From assembly GCA_017881145.1 (NCBI GenBank), contig JADGRG010000171.1, forward strand, positions 1 through 6,016: a stretch of 6,016 bases of DNA, given 5' to 3'. The notes under the pieces are model-generated. The model saw only the letters and a list, made by a program, of their open reading frames with translations, was not told the DNA's origin and ran no database searches. Source of the DNA: Sandaracinaceae bacterium (GTDB lineage Bacteria; Myxococcota_A; Polyangia; Polyangiales; JAFGIB01). The translations under genes were made by a program, and so were the position numbers. Of this stretch, positions 1 to 5,864 are shown one piece after another (the stretch's first letter is position 1; each line of letters starts with the position of its first letter).

Positions 1-1320
1 GCCTCCGGGCAGCAGGCCGGGGAGTGCGGCGACATAGATCACCTTAGCGTGCTCGGTGGCGGTGGTGTAGATCTGCTGGTTCGGCCGCGCCGACAAGAGG
101 CACGCAAAGGAGTGGCACACGGGCAGCGCGCCACCAAGCGCCATGCCGCCAGCTTGGCCGACCAGGTCAGTCTGCGCGATGCCGCACTCGAAGAAGCGTT
201 CAGGGTAGCGCTCCTTGAAGGGCTCGACACCGGTGTCGATGCCAAGATCGGTGTCGAGCACGATCAACTCAGGATGACGCTCGGCGAGTCGCATGAGGGC
301 TGAGGTGTATGCGGAGAGCATCGAACCCAAGCCAGGCGAGTCGCTACGCGAAGGCGCCTCTGTGCATTCCAAGAACAAGGGTCCGATGCCCAGGCGGTCG
401 ACGTCCCCGGCCACGCGTTCACAGAGCGACAGGAGCGTGCGCCGGTAGCTCGTGGCATTCGGCGCGCCCGAGTGGTAGCGATACAAGCTCTCATAGCGGT
501 CGCTCGCAGGGGGCAGCACGCACGGCGCCGCTGGGCCGCTCAGCGTTCGCGCGATCACGAGCTTGGGCGCGTGCGTGATAGGATTGAGCTCACTCATCAG
601 CGCTCCGAAAGCAGCCAGATCGTGTCCGTCGACCTCGCTGACGTGCCAACCAAAGCTGCCGAACTTGGCTTTGAGAGCTCCAAGGGGGTTTGTCGCACCG
701 ATAGACCTGTCGGCCCGCCACTGGCCGTAGTCCACGATAACGACCAGCTCCCCCATCCGATGCTCCACCGCGGAGGGAAGCGCCTCCCAGACTTGACCAC
801 CTTTCAGCTCCAGAGCGTCAGCAAACAAGCAGATGGGGTGGCGCTGCGCGTGTGCTCGACCGGCGAGGATCATTCCCTTCGCTTTCGAGATCCCCGTGCC
901 GAGCGACTCGGTCCGGGAAACGATGCGGCTGCGGGCGCCTTCGGGATGGCCGGATAGGGCGTCCGTCTCATCTACCGTGTGGAGCAGGTGCGCTGGCAGC
1001 TGGCCGAGGGCGATCAACGCAGCATAGAGGCCGTATGCATCGTGGCCCATGGTGGAGAGGTAGTGCGTGCCGGGACGATCGGCTTGGTCTCCATCCAACT
1101 CGTCCATCAGCAACCAGCTGACCATATCGAGACTCGTGAAGCGGTCTCGGACGCACCCCGCACTCGAGAGTGCCGCCATGTAGAGCGCGTTGATCCGGCA
1201 TAGGTTTGCGAAGACCTCTGCTCGAACGGCCCCGCGCGAAGCGGCGCGCAACTTCTCGAACACGCGCTGCGGCACGTAATAGACCACCTCATCCACATGC
1301 TTTCGCTTCTCTTCCGCCAT
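1..1320 (-). CDS. Transketolase-like protein with degenerate thiamine-diphosphate site (3' end beyond window)
   Basis: The frame reads 440 codons from ATG at 1320 to base 1 with no stop, so the C-terminus is outside the window. Family landmarks appear in the expected order: MGH at residues 91-93, LSGHPEG at 122-128, SLGTGIS at 139-145, GGQVWEAL at 174-181, VIVDY at 194-198, FGWHVSEVDGHD at 223-234, and the start of the pyrimidine-binding domain with YPERFFECGIAQ at 372-383. True transketolases bind Mg-thiamine diphosphate and move two-carbon units between sugar phosphates. Here GDG is replaced by DAL (168-170), the Asn 30 residues later is Gly199, the catalytic Glu of GIAEQ is Gln383, and the early GHPG motif reads GCVRD (55-59). 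Activity is therefore doubtful. A GGGGA sits 4 bases before the ATG; an in-frame ATG at 1383 is an alternative. It lies 75 bp downstream of the phosphoesterase gene in the same frame, probably one operon. Family membership is strong; function is unknown. Confidence 0.88.
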   Translation of the reverse strand, partial: MAEEKRKHVDEVVYYVPQRVFEKLRAASRGAVRAEVFANLCRINALYMAALSSAGCVRDRFTSLDMVSWLLMDELDGDQADRPGTHYLSTMGHDAYGLYAALIALGQLPAHLLHTVDETDALSGHPEGARSRIVSRTESLGTGISKAKGMILAGRAHAQRHPICLFADALELKGGQVWEALPSAVEHRMGELVVIVDYGQWRADRSIGATNPLGALKAKFGSFGWHVSEVDGHDLAAFGALMSELNPITHAPKLVIARTLSGPAAPCVLPPASDRYESLYRYHSGAPNATSYRRTLLSLCERVAGDVDRLGIGPLFLECTEAPSRSDSPGLGSMLSAYTSALMRLAERHPELIVLDTDLGIDTGVEPFKERYPERFFECGIAQTDLVGQAGGMALGGALPVCHSFACLLSARPNQQIYTTATEHAKVIYVAALPGLLPGG

Positions 1321-1395
1321 CGTGTCCCCGTAGCACTCCGCGTCGGCATCACCGGGCCACCGATCGCTGGCCGAACACCTCATCCAGCCTGGCGC

Positions 1396-2280
1396 TCAGA
1401 GCCATGAGACGCCAGCGCTGGCGTGTGCCGCACGCAACCCGAGAGTTGGCATCGCTACCGCTGCGGGTGTGCCTGTCCCAGCTGGAGCCAGCGGCCAGAT
1501 TCGGCCCTCCGAGGCTTCGTATAGCCGCAAAGGTGCGTCATCGATCACGCACGCCGTCGTGGCGAAGACGCGTGGGCGCTCATTCGCTGCCACTTGTCTA
1601 TCGCACTTGAGATGGCGGTGGCCGTGGAGAATGTGTACTTCGGTGTGACGCTCGAGGAAGCCCATCGCTAGATCGGGGTTCTGCAGACCGTCGATCCAGT
1701 TCAGCCCCGGCACGCCAAGGCCGTAGGGCTGATGATGTTGGGCGACCGCGACGGCGCGCCCGCTCTCCTTGTAGCTTCGTGCCACGGAGGCCACGCGATC
1801 CAAGTCTGCTGCCGCCACGGCTCCAGCCGAGCGCGCCACGGGCTGTGGCATGAGCGTGGAGATTGGCACGATGACGGCGTCGTCGCAGACGGTCACGGCA
1901 CCTGTTCCACTGGTCGGTGCGAAGGCTTGCAGCGGGCCCTTCAGGGCTTCCTGGAACGCATCCGGGGATGTGTAGGCGTCATGATTGCCGGGGATCAGCG
2001 TGATCTCATCGGATCCGATGCCGCTTCCCTGCAGCTCCTCTGCAAGCACCTCGAACTGAGCAGCATTGCCGTCTTCCGTAAGGTCGCCCGTGATCAGCAG
2101 ATGCTCAGCACCCGACCGACGGTAGGCGGCGAGAGCAGCGCGCAAGCGGCGCCGTCGGTCGCCGCCGTCGAGTTGTCGGCCAAAGCTCAAGTAAGACAAG
2201 CGAAGGCGTCCCGCGGTATCTCGCTTGTGGTGGTCATCCTCCACCAAGTGCAGATCGGAGAGATGGGCTATGCGAGTCAT
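1396..2280 (-). CDS. Cytoplasmic calcineurin-like metallophosphoesterase (Icc/CpdA-like)
   Basis: A 294-residue protein with the full metal-binding set of the calcineurin-like phosphoesterase fold: D9-L-H11 in LSDLHL, G65-D66 in ITGDLTEDG, G98-N-H-D101 in IPGNHD, a His pair at 182-183, and G220-H-R-H223 near the end. The order and spacing resemble the Icc/CpdA branch, which includes cyclic-nucleotide phosphodiesterases, but the substrate cannot be read from sequence. No signal peptide or membrane segment is seen, so it should be cytoplasmic. ATG at 2280 is chosen because MTRIAHLSDLHL is a typical family N-terminus and a promoter-like element lies at 2318-2342. A longer in-frame start at 2382 would place that element inside the gene. 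No convincing Shine-Dalgarno precedes 2280, so the start is moderately certain. The stop is 75 bp before the transketolase-like ATG, or 12 bp before the alternative one, suggesting co-transcription. Confidence 0.88.
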   Translation of the reverse strand: MTRIAHLSDLHLVEDDHHKRDTAGRLRLSYLSFGRQLDGGDRRRRLRAALAAYRRSGAEHLLITGDLTEDGNAAQFEVLAEELQGSGIGSDEITLIPGNHDAYTSPDAFQEALKGPLQAFAPTSGTGAVTVCDDAVIVPISTLMPQPVARSAGAVAAADLDRVASVARSYKESGRAVAVAQHHQPYGLGVPGLNWIDGLQNPDLAMGFLERHTEVHILHGHRHLKCDRQVAANERPRVFATTACVIDDAPLRLYEASEGRIWPLAPAGTGTPAAVAMPTLGLRAAHASAGVSWL

Positions 2281-2308
2281 GCGAGGATAGTCGCTTAGCA
2301 ATGGGTCG

Positions 2309-2323
2309 GATCCGTGCCGGATC
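2309..2323. promoter_or_regulatory. 15-bp dyad overlapping the putative -10 block
   Basis: A perfect inverted repeat, GATCCG and CGGATC around a 3-base centre, lies 29-43 bases before the ATG at 2280. One arm covers the ATCCG block of the putative promoter, so a repressor bound here could block initiation. It could equally be a small hairpin in the leader or chance. The equivalent place before the glycosyltransferase gene lacks this dyad. Confidence 0.3.
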
Positions 2324-2342
2324 GGCTCCAAGTTCGTGACAT
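2318..2342 (-). promoter_or_regulatory. Putative promoter upstream of the Icc-like phosphoesterase operon
   Basis: On the minus strand this reads ATGTCACGAACTT (2342-2330), 7 bases, then ATCCG (2322-2318), ending 37 bases before the chosen ATG at 2280. The same two blocks with the same 7-base gap occur before the glycosyltransferase gene at 5632-5656. The TGTCAC block followed about 15 bases later by CG resembles promoters of some extracytoplasmic-function sigma factors (ECF41-type TGTCACA...CGTC). The assignment to that class is inference only. Confidence 0.5.
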
Positions 2343-2435
2343 TTCTCGCGATCAGCGCGCTACCGCCGCCAATGGCGGCCACGCACCGAGTGGTGCCGAG
2401 TGGGACACCGGCGCCACCGGGAGCCGTTTGCGGCG

Positions 2436-2861
2436 TCAGACGAGCTTATTGGCGAGCAAGAAGAGCGAGGTTCTCTGCCGAATCTGATCGCGAACACGAC
2501 GGAATGCCTGGAGCCGGTCCTCTTCGCTACCAGTTGCGGCACTCGGCTCTTCGATCGACCAAAGCAGGGGCTCATCCACGCGCGGCCACGCCGGGCACGC
2601 TTCCTTCGCGCGCTCGCAAACCGCGATCACGAAGTCGAAGCTTTCGTTCCGCAGCTGCTCCATGGACGTGGAGCTGTGGCCCGAGGCATCCACGCCGACC
2701 TCGGCCATGGCACGCACAGCCAGCGGTTCCAAGGCCTCCGCCTCTGCGCCCGCGCTGAATGCTTCGATGCGATCTTTGCTGACCAGCTGCGCGAAGACTT
2801 CGGCAATTTGGCTGCGAGAGGAGCTGCCGGGGCAAAGAAAGAGCACGCGAGGTTTGCGCAT
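2436..2861 (-). CDS. Arsenate reductase (thioredoxin-coupled) / low-molecular-weight protein phosphatase family
   Basis: A 141-residue protein opening with a beta strand and the phosphate-binding loop C10-P-G-S-S-S-R16 (CX5R), then SAGAE at 36-40, VCERAKEAC at 81-89 and WSIEEP at 101-106. Counted from ATG 2861, the cysteines fall at 10, 82 and 89, the same numbers as the redox trio of Staphylococcus pI258 ArsC, which supports this start. GTG 2888 and ATG 2870 are in-frame alternatives; a GGGA lies 8 bases before 2861. ArsC of this type reduces arsenate to arsenite with electrons from thioredoxin. Differences from pI258: Cys15 is Ser, Asn13 is Ser, and the general acid Asp105 is Glu. No arsR, arsB/acr3 or arsM is adjacent, so a phosphatase role remains possible. 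The flanking genes on the same strand are separated by 119 and 155 bp, so it is probably its own unit. Confidence 0.85.
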   Translation of the reverse strand: MRKPRVLFLCPGSSSRSQIAEVFAQLVSKDRIEAFSAGAEAEALEPLAVRAMAEVGVDASGHSSTSMEQLRNESFDFVIAVCERAKEACPAWPRVDEPLLWSIEEPSAATGSEEDRLQAFRRVRDQIRQRTSLFLLANKLV

Positions 2862-2907
2862 GGCGAACATCCCGAACCGACGAACCACACCTAGTCGCGG
2901 TGGGAGA

Positions 2908-2944
2908 AGACGGCAAGCTGTCCTATTGGAACAACTTGCCGTCT
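2908..2944 (-). terminator. Hairpin after the exported metallophosphoesterase gene, possible terminator
   Basis: A perfect 10-bp inverted repeat, AGACGGCAAG at 2908-2917 and CTTGCCGTCT at 2935-2944, encloses 17 bases in which TG/CA and TCC/GGA can also pair around a TATT loop with one mismatch and one bulge. It begins 36 bases after the phosphoesterase stop and ends 46 bases before the arsC ATG. On the minus strand it is followed by TCTCCC rather than a run of T, so it is not a classic intrinsic terminator. It could instead be a leader structure of arsC. Confidence 0.5.
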
Positions 2945-2980
2945 CTGCACGGCTTCGACCCGTCCTGGGTCATCGTAAAG

Positions 2981-4192
2981 CTACGGACGAAGCGTGACGC
3001 TCTGGATGGTCTTGGTGGGGCCGAAGTGATCGTCGAAGCCATAGGCGGTGATCTTCACTTTTCCGCTGCTCAGGACCTTGACGGTCGCCCACGCATAGTA
3101 GCGGTCGCTCGCCACCAGCGTCGTGTCGGTGGGCTTGGCTTCGAAGGGCGAGCCGCCCGACCCGACGAGCACCTGAAAGGCTTTGCCGCCGTTAGCTGCT
3201 CGTGGCTGCAGCACGTTGAAGATGTGTTCGTGACCGCAGAAGTAGACCGCACCGTACTTCTCGATCACGTCCCAGAACGCATCTCGTGCTGCGAGGTCGT
3301 TGTCGAGGCCGGAGGGTGCGGCGGGCAGCGGCGCGCTCGCGCCGGCGCCGTAGTAGTAGGTGAAGGCCGGCTTGTGGCCGAAGACGAAGAAGTGCTGAGC
3401 CCCGCGGGCCTTGGCGGCGGCCAGATCAGCGGCTAACCAGTTGGTCGGTGCGTGCGCGTCGTTGCCAACGGGATCGGTGTTGACGACGGCGAAGTGTGAG
3501 CCGCGAAAGTCGAAGCTGTAAGAGAGCTTGCTCTGATCGGTGGCTAGTGTTGCGCCGGCAGGGCCATCGCCCGGAGCTACGGCGCGGTTGTCGGCCACGT
3601 TCTCGTTTGACGGAACTTCACCGAGCACTGACTGAAAGCGAGCGTCGTCCAGAATCAGGTCGGCCATGTTGGCGCGCCAAGCATTCTCGTTCGCCTGCTG
3701 AGCCTTCTTGCCGCCGGCCTTCCACTGGACTTCGTGGTTGCCCGCCACGGGCACGACATACGTGCCGTGCTCCATCAGACCGGCCACCATCCCGCGCCAG
3801 AATCCGTATTGCTGGTAGGTCTTGAGCAGGTCCGACTTCAGGATGCCGGAGAGCGAGGTGTCCGTCGGTGCGACGGTGTTGCCGTAGCCCATGATCATGT
3901 CGCCGTTGAAGACCAGCATGTCGGACTTCTGAGTGTCGATGCTGTCCATGATCCGCGACCAAGCCTTGGTGTTCTGCAGCCAGATCGCGTCCTGACCAGA
4001 TAGGGGAAGCGTTGTCGGATCTGGCGCTACGGGATCCTGACGCGAGTCGCCGACGGTCGAGAACTTGAGCAGAACCTGGTCATGGTTGTCGTCATCCTCG
4101 GCGCGAGCCACGGACAAGCTGAACCCGAGCGATGCAGAGAGGGTGAATGCTGTCGCGATGCAGTTGAGCTTCGAACGAATGAGTTGCTTCAT
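2981..4192 (-). CDS. Exported calcineurin-like metallophosphoesterase
   Basis: A 403-residue protein. The N-terminus has Lys/Arg at residues 3-8, a hydrophobic stretch at about 11-28 and a likely signal peptidase site VARA-E at 28-32, so the mature enzyme should be periplasmic or secreted. The metallophosphoesterase core follows: GDSR (48-51), GD (97-98) in VFNGDMIMGYG, GNHE (151-154), FGHKP with His273, and GHEH (320-323). Motif I has Arg where many members have the second-position His (D-S-R rather than D-x-H). A Ser/Gly-rich segment (VGSGGSPFEAKP) and a beta-rich tail end the protein. The substrate is unknown; phosphate scavenging or phosphomonoester hydrolysis are possibilities only. ATG 4192 is chosen because AAGGA lies exactly 7 bases upstream and the signal peptide starts there. 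The frame stays open upstream to 4777 but that part lies mostly opposite the glycosyltransferase coding sequence and shows no domain. Confidence 0.9.
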   Translation of the reverse strand: MKQLIRSKLNCIATAFTLSASLGFSLSVARAEDDDNHDQVLLKFSTVGDSRQDPVAPDPTTLPLSGQDAIWLQNTKAWSRIMDSIDTQKSDMLVFNGDMIMGYGNTVAPTDTSLSGILKSDLLKTYQQYGFWRGMVAGLMEHGTYVVPVAGNHEVQWKAGGKKAQQANENAWRANMADLILDDARFQSVLGEVPSNENVADNRAVAPGDGPAGATLATDQSKLSYSFDFRGSHFAVVNTDPVGNDAHAPTNWLAADLAAAKARGAQHFFVFGHKPAFTYYYGAGASAPLPAAPSGLDNDLAARDAFWDVIEKYGAVYFCGHEHIFNVLQPRAANGGKAFQVLVGSGGSPFEAKPTDTTLVASDRYYAWATVKVLSSGKVKITAYGFDDHFGPTKTIQSVTLRP

Positions 4193-4392
4193 CTTGGATT
4201 CCTTCGGTCGCATGTGGGTGTTGCAAACACGGCGGATCCTGGAATCGCCTCGCAACGAGCACACGACGCGAGCGTGACTTTCACGTGCCAAGTTCGAAGC
4301 GGCCGCCGCGTCGCGTAACTCGGCACGTTGCGCGCAACTATCTGGTGCGCTCTGCGGCGGTGGCCCTGCTGAGAGCATGCAGGCGATCCTGT
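4193..4392. other. Intergenic region upstream of the exported phosphoesterase
   Basis: This 200-bp gap between two minus-strand genes holds a perfect 12-bp palindrome GTTGCGCGCAAC (4327-4338) and a 13-bp dyad GTGTT-GCA-AACAC (4218-4230) that ends 25 bases before the ATG. It also holds a weak 5-bp inverted repeat (CCTGC/GCAGG, 4365-4383) just after the glycosyltransferase stop, and the ribosome binding site AAGGA at 4200-4204. No good sigma-70 pair and no copy of the ATGTCACRAACTT element is seen. The phosphoesterase may have its own regulated promoter here, with the palindromes as candidate operators. Confidence 0.4.
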
Positions 4393-5610
4393 TTAGGCTC
4401 TCGCCGAGCGAGCTCGAGCAGGCGTGGTGTCGGTCGGCCGTGAGAGCTTCGAGCCATGGCCGACTTCGAGCGCATGTCCGCGCCAGACCACCGAGCGGCG
4501 CGTCGCGCCGACCACCCAGATCCCCAGCGCCAAGCAATCCTTGAGCGGCACGAGCAGGAGCGTGGCGAGCTGTGCTCTCCGTCCGGCTGCGAGTCTGAAT
4601 ACCGCGGCGTCGCTGGTCAGTCGCAGCAGCGCGGCCAGGGTTAGAAACACAGAGACGTACCGGCTCGTGGTACCCGCCCTCGTCATGATCGAGAGGGCAA
4701 CCAGCCACGGCGTGGTGAAGAGCAGCGGCTCCAGTAGATAAGGTCCCGGTGCGACGCGACGTCGCAGCTGAGCCCAACGTGAGTGCCGCGCCAGGAAGCG
4801 TCCGAGCGAAATGCCCGAGTGTCGGGTCTGCACCTTGTGGTTCGAGAGCACGACCCGGTGGCCGGCTTCAGCAAAGCGCTGACCGAGCACGTAATCTTCG
4901 GCGAGCACATCACGCAGACTCTCCAGGCCGCCGAGCTCTGCCAGTGTGCTGCGCTGCATCATCATCGACTTGCCGACCACGCACGCCATGCCCTTCTGGT
5001 CTGCAAAGCACACGCCGCCCAGCACGAAGGTATTCATGTGGAGAGTCTCGAGGCGTGCGCCGAGGCTGTCTTCATCGCGAGCGACGATGAGATTCGAAAC
5101 CAGCTGCACGCCGGGATCCTGTGCGGCAGCGGCCAGGCGCACCAGGTAGTCCGCGTCGACCTGGACATTGGAATCAGAGATCAGCAGCCACTCGTGCTTG
5201 GCCACGCGCAACATGTTGATGAGGTTTCCGACCTTCGGATTGAGCGTAGTGCGCTCGATTGGCCGCACCACGATTCGAATCGGGGCGTGAGGAAACTCTC
5301 GCATCAAGCGCAGTACGACGCCCAGCGCCGGGTCGAGTGGGTCTTCCACGCCGAGCACGAGCTCGTAGTCCGGGTGCGTCTGGCGCAGAAACGAGAGTAG
5401 GTTTTCGTAGAGGCCTGGGTCTGCGCCACAGAGCGGCTTGAGTACGGAGATCGCGGTTGTCGACACCGAGCGGCCCGGCGTGTGCTGCTTCAGGGCGCGC
5501 CGCACGGCGACCTGGAGCGCGAGATTGGCTGCAACTGAAAGCACGACGAGCGCAGCCAGGAGGTAGTTGCCCACGACTATCGCGGTGATCATGGTCCTGT
5601 AGTGCACCAT
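4393..5610 (-). CDS. GT21 ceramide-glucosyltransferase-like / HpnI-like membrane glycosyltransferase
   Basis: A 405-residue family 2/21 glycosyltransferase. An N-terminal membrane anchor spans about residues 8-34. The catalytic domain carries the GT21 signature: D1 in GVEDPLDP (88-94), NPKVGNLINM (124-133), D2 in SDSNV (145-149), D3 in AEDYVLG (237-243) and the R-H-S-R-W box (275-279), the (Q/R)XXRW motif of glucosylceramide synthases. Hydrophobic stretches at about 295-312, 318-332 and 346-368 form the C-terminal membrane part, followed by VVWRGHALEV. By family it should transfer a sugar from a nucleotide sugar to a lipid at the inner membrane, with ceramide or a hopanoid as likely acceptors. 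No sphingolipid or hopanoid gene is adjacent, so the acceptor is open. ATG 5592 (residue 7) is an alternative start; its AGGA is only 2 bases away, and 5610 has no clear Shine-Dalgarno. A promoter-like element lies at 5632-5656. Confidence 0.88.
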   Translation of the reverse strand: MVHYRTMITAIVVGNYLLAALVVLSVAANLALQVAVRRALKQHTPGRSVSTTAISVLKPLCGADPGLYENLLSFLRQTHPDYELVLGVEDPLDPALGVVLRLMREFPHAPIRIVVRPIERTTLNPKVGNLINMLRVAKHEWLLISDSNVQVDADYLVRLAAAAQDPGVQLVSNLIVARDEDSLGARLETLHMNTFVLGGVCFADQKGMACVVGKSMMMQRSTLAELGGLESLRDVLAEDYVLGQRFAEAGHRVVLSNHKVQTRHSGISLGRFLARHSRWAQLRRRVAPGPYLLEPLLFTTPWLVALSIMTRAGTTSRYVSVFLTLAALLRLTSDAAVFRLAAGRRAQLATLLLVPLKDCLALGIWVVGATRRSVVWRGHALEVGHGSKLSRPTDTTPARARSARA

Positions 5611-5631
5611 CGCCGTGCGTCAGACTGTGCA

Positions 5632-5656
5632 CGGATAGGTGGAAAGTTTGTGACAT
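5632..5656 (-). promoter_or_regulatory. Putative promoter upstream of the glycosyltransferase
   Basis: On the minus strand this reads ATGTCACAAACTT (5656-5644), 7 bases, then ATCCG (5636-5632), ending 21 bases before the ATG at 5610. It matches the element at 2318-2342 at 17 of 18 fixed positions with identical spacing. GCAC also follows closely in both, offset by one base. Its place in a divergent intergenic gap fits a promoter. The sigma factor involved is unknown. Confidence 0.5.
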
Positions 5657-5864
5657 CCTGGCCGCCGTGTAAGGTGTTAACGCACCCGCGCGCACGGCCT
5701 AGCGCGGGCGGGAGAGGCGCGTGCAGTCGAGCACGCAACACTTGCGTGTCGCGACGGTGTCGGAACTGACAGGCACGCTGCGATCCTCCCCAACCTCGCT
5801 CCGCACGACCCAACCGCTTGCGCGCCGGCGCGTGCCATGATCACGTGCCTCGCAGGTTCCGAGC
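5657..5864. other. Divergent intergenic region before the DUF2397 gene
   Basis: This stretch contains a 7-bp inverted repeat CCCGCGC/GCGCGGG with a 10-base loop (5685-5708) and a perfect 12-bp palindrome CGCGCCGGCGCG (5821-5832) centred about 38 bases before the plus-strand ATG at 5865. Both are GC-only and could be chance in this composition. A GGAAC at about 5761 followed by GATCC is weakly promoter-like. No RNA gene and no convincing reading frame is seen. An AGG lies 8 bases before the ATG. Confidence 0.3.

Noticed and set aside
49..1203. Several plus-strand frames of 60-161 codons opposite the transketolase-like gene
   Set aside because: They are antisense to a 440-codon frame with clear family motifs, and their translations are low-complexity Arg/Ala-rich with no domain.
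1732..2298. 188-codon plus-strand frame
   Set aside because: It lies opposite the Icc-like phosphoesterase, whose full metal motif set is on the minus strand, and shows no recognisable motif.
2362..2380. GCCGCC/GGCGGC hairpin with 3-base loop
   Set aside because: A six-pair GC-only stem is common by chance in this composition, and no T-run follows.
2281..2382. Longer start at 2382 for the Icc-like phosphoesterase
   Set aside because: The added 34 residues match no family feature and would cover the promoter-like element shared with the glycosyltransferase gene.
2400..2894. 164-codon plus-strand frame
   Set aside because: Antisense to arsC, which has matching cysteine positions and family motifs.
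4255..4285. Sigma-54-like TTGGCACG on the minus strand before the exported phosphoesterase
   Set aside because: The TGGC half looks right, but no GC-containing -12 element follows at the required spacing.
4193..4777. Upstream extension of the exported phosphoesterase frame to 4777
   Set aside because: The extension runs mostly opposite-phase through the glycosyltransferase gene, whereas the ATG at 4192 has a ribosome binding site and begins a signal peptide.
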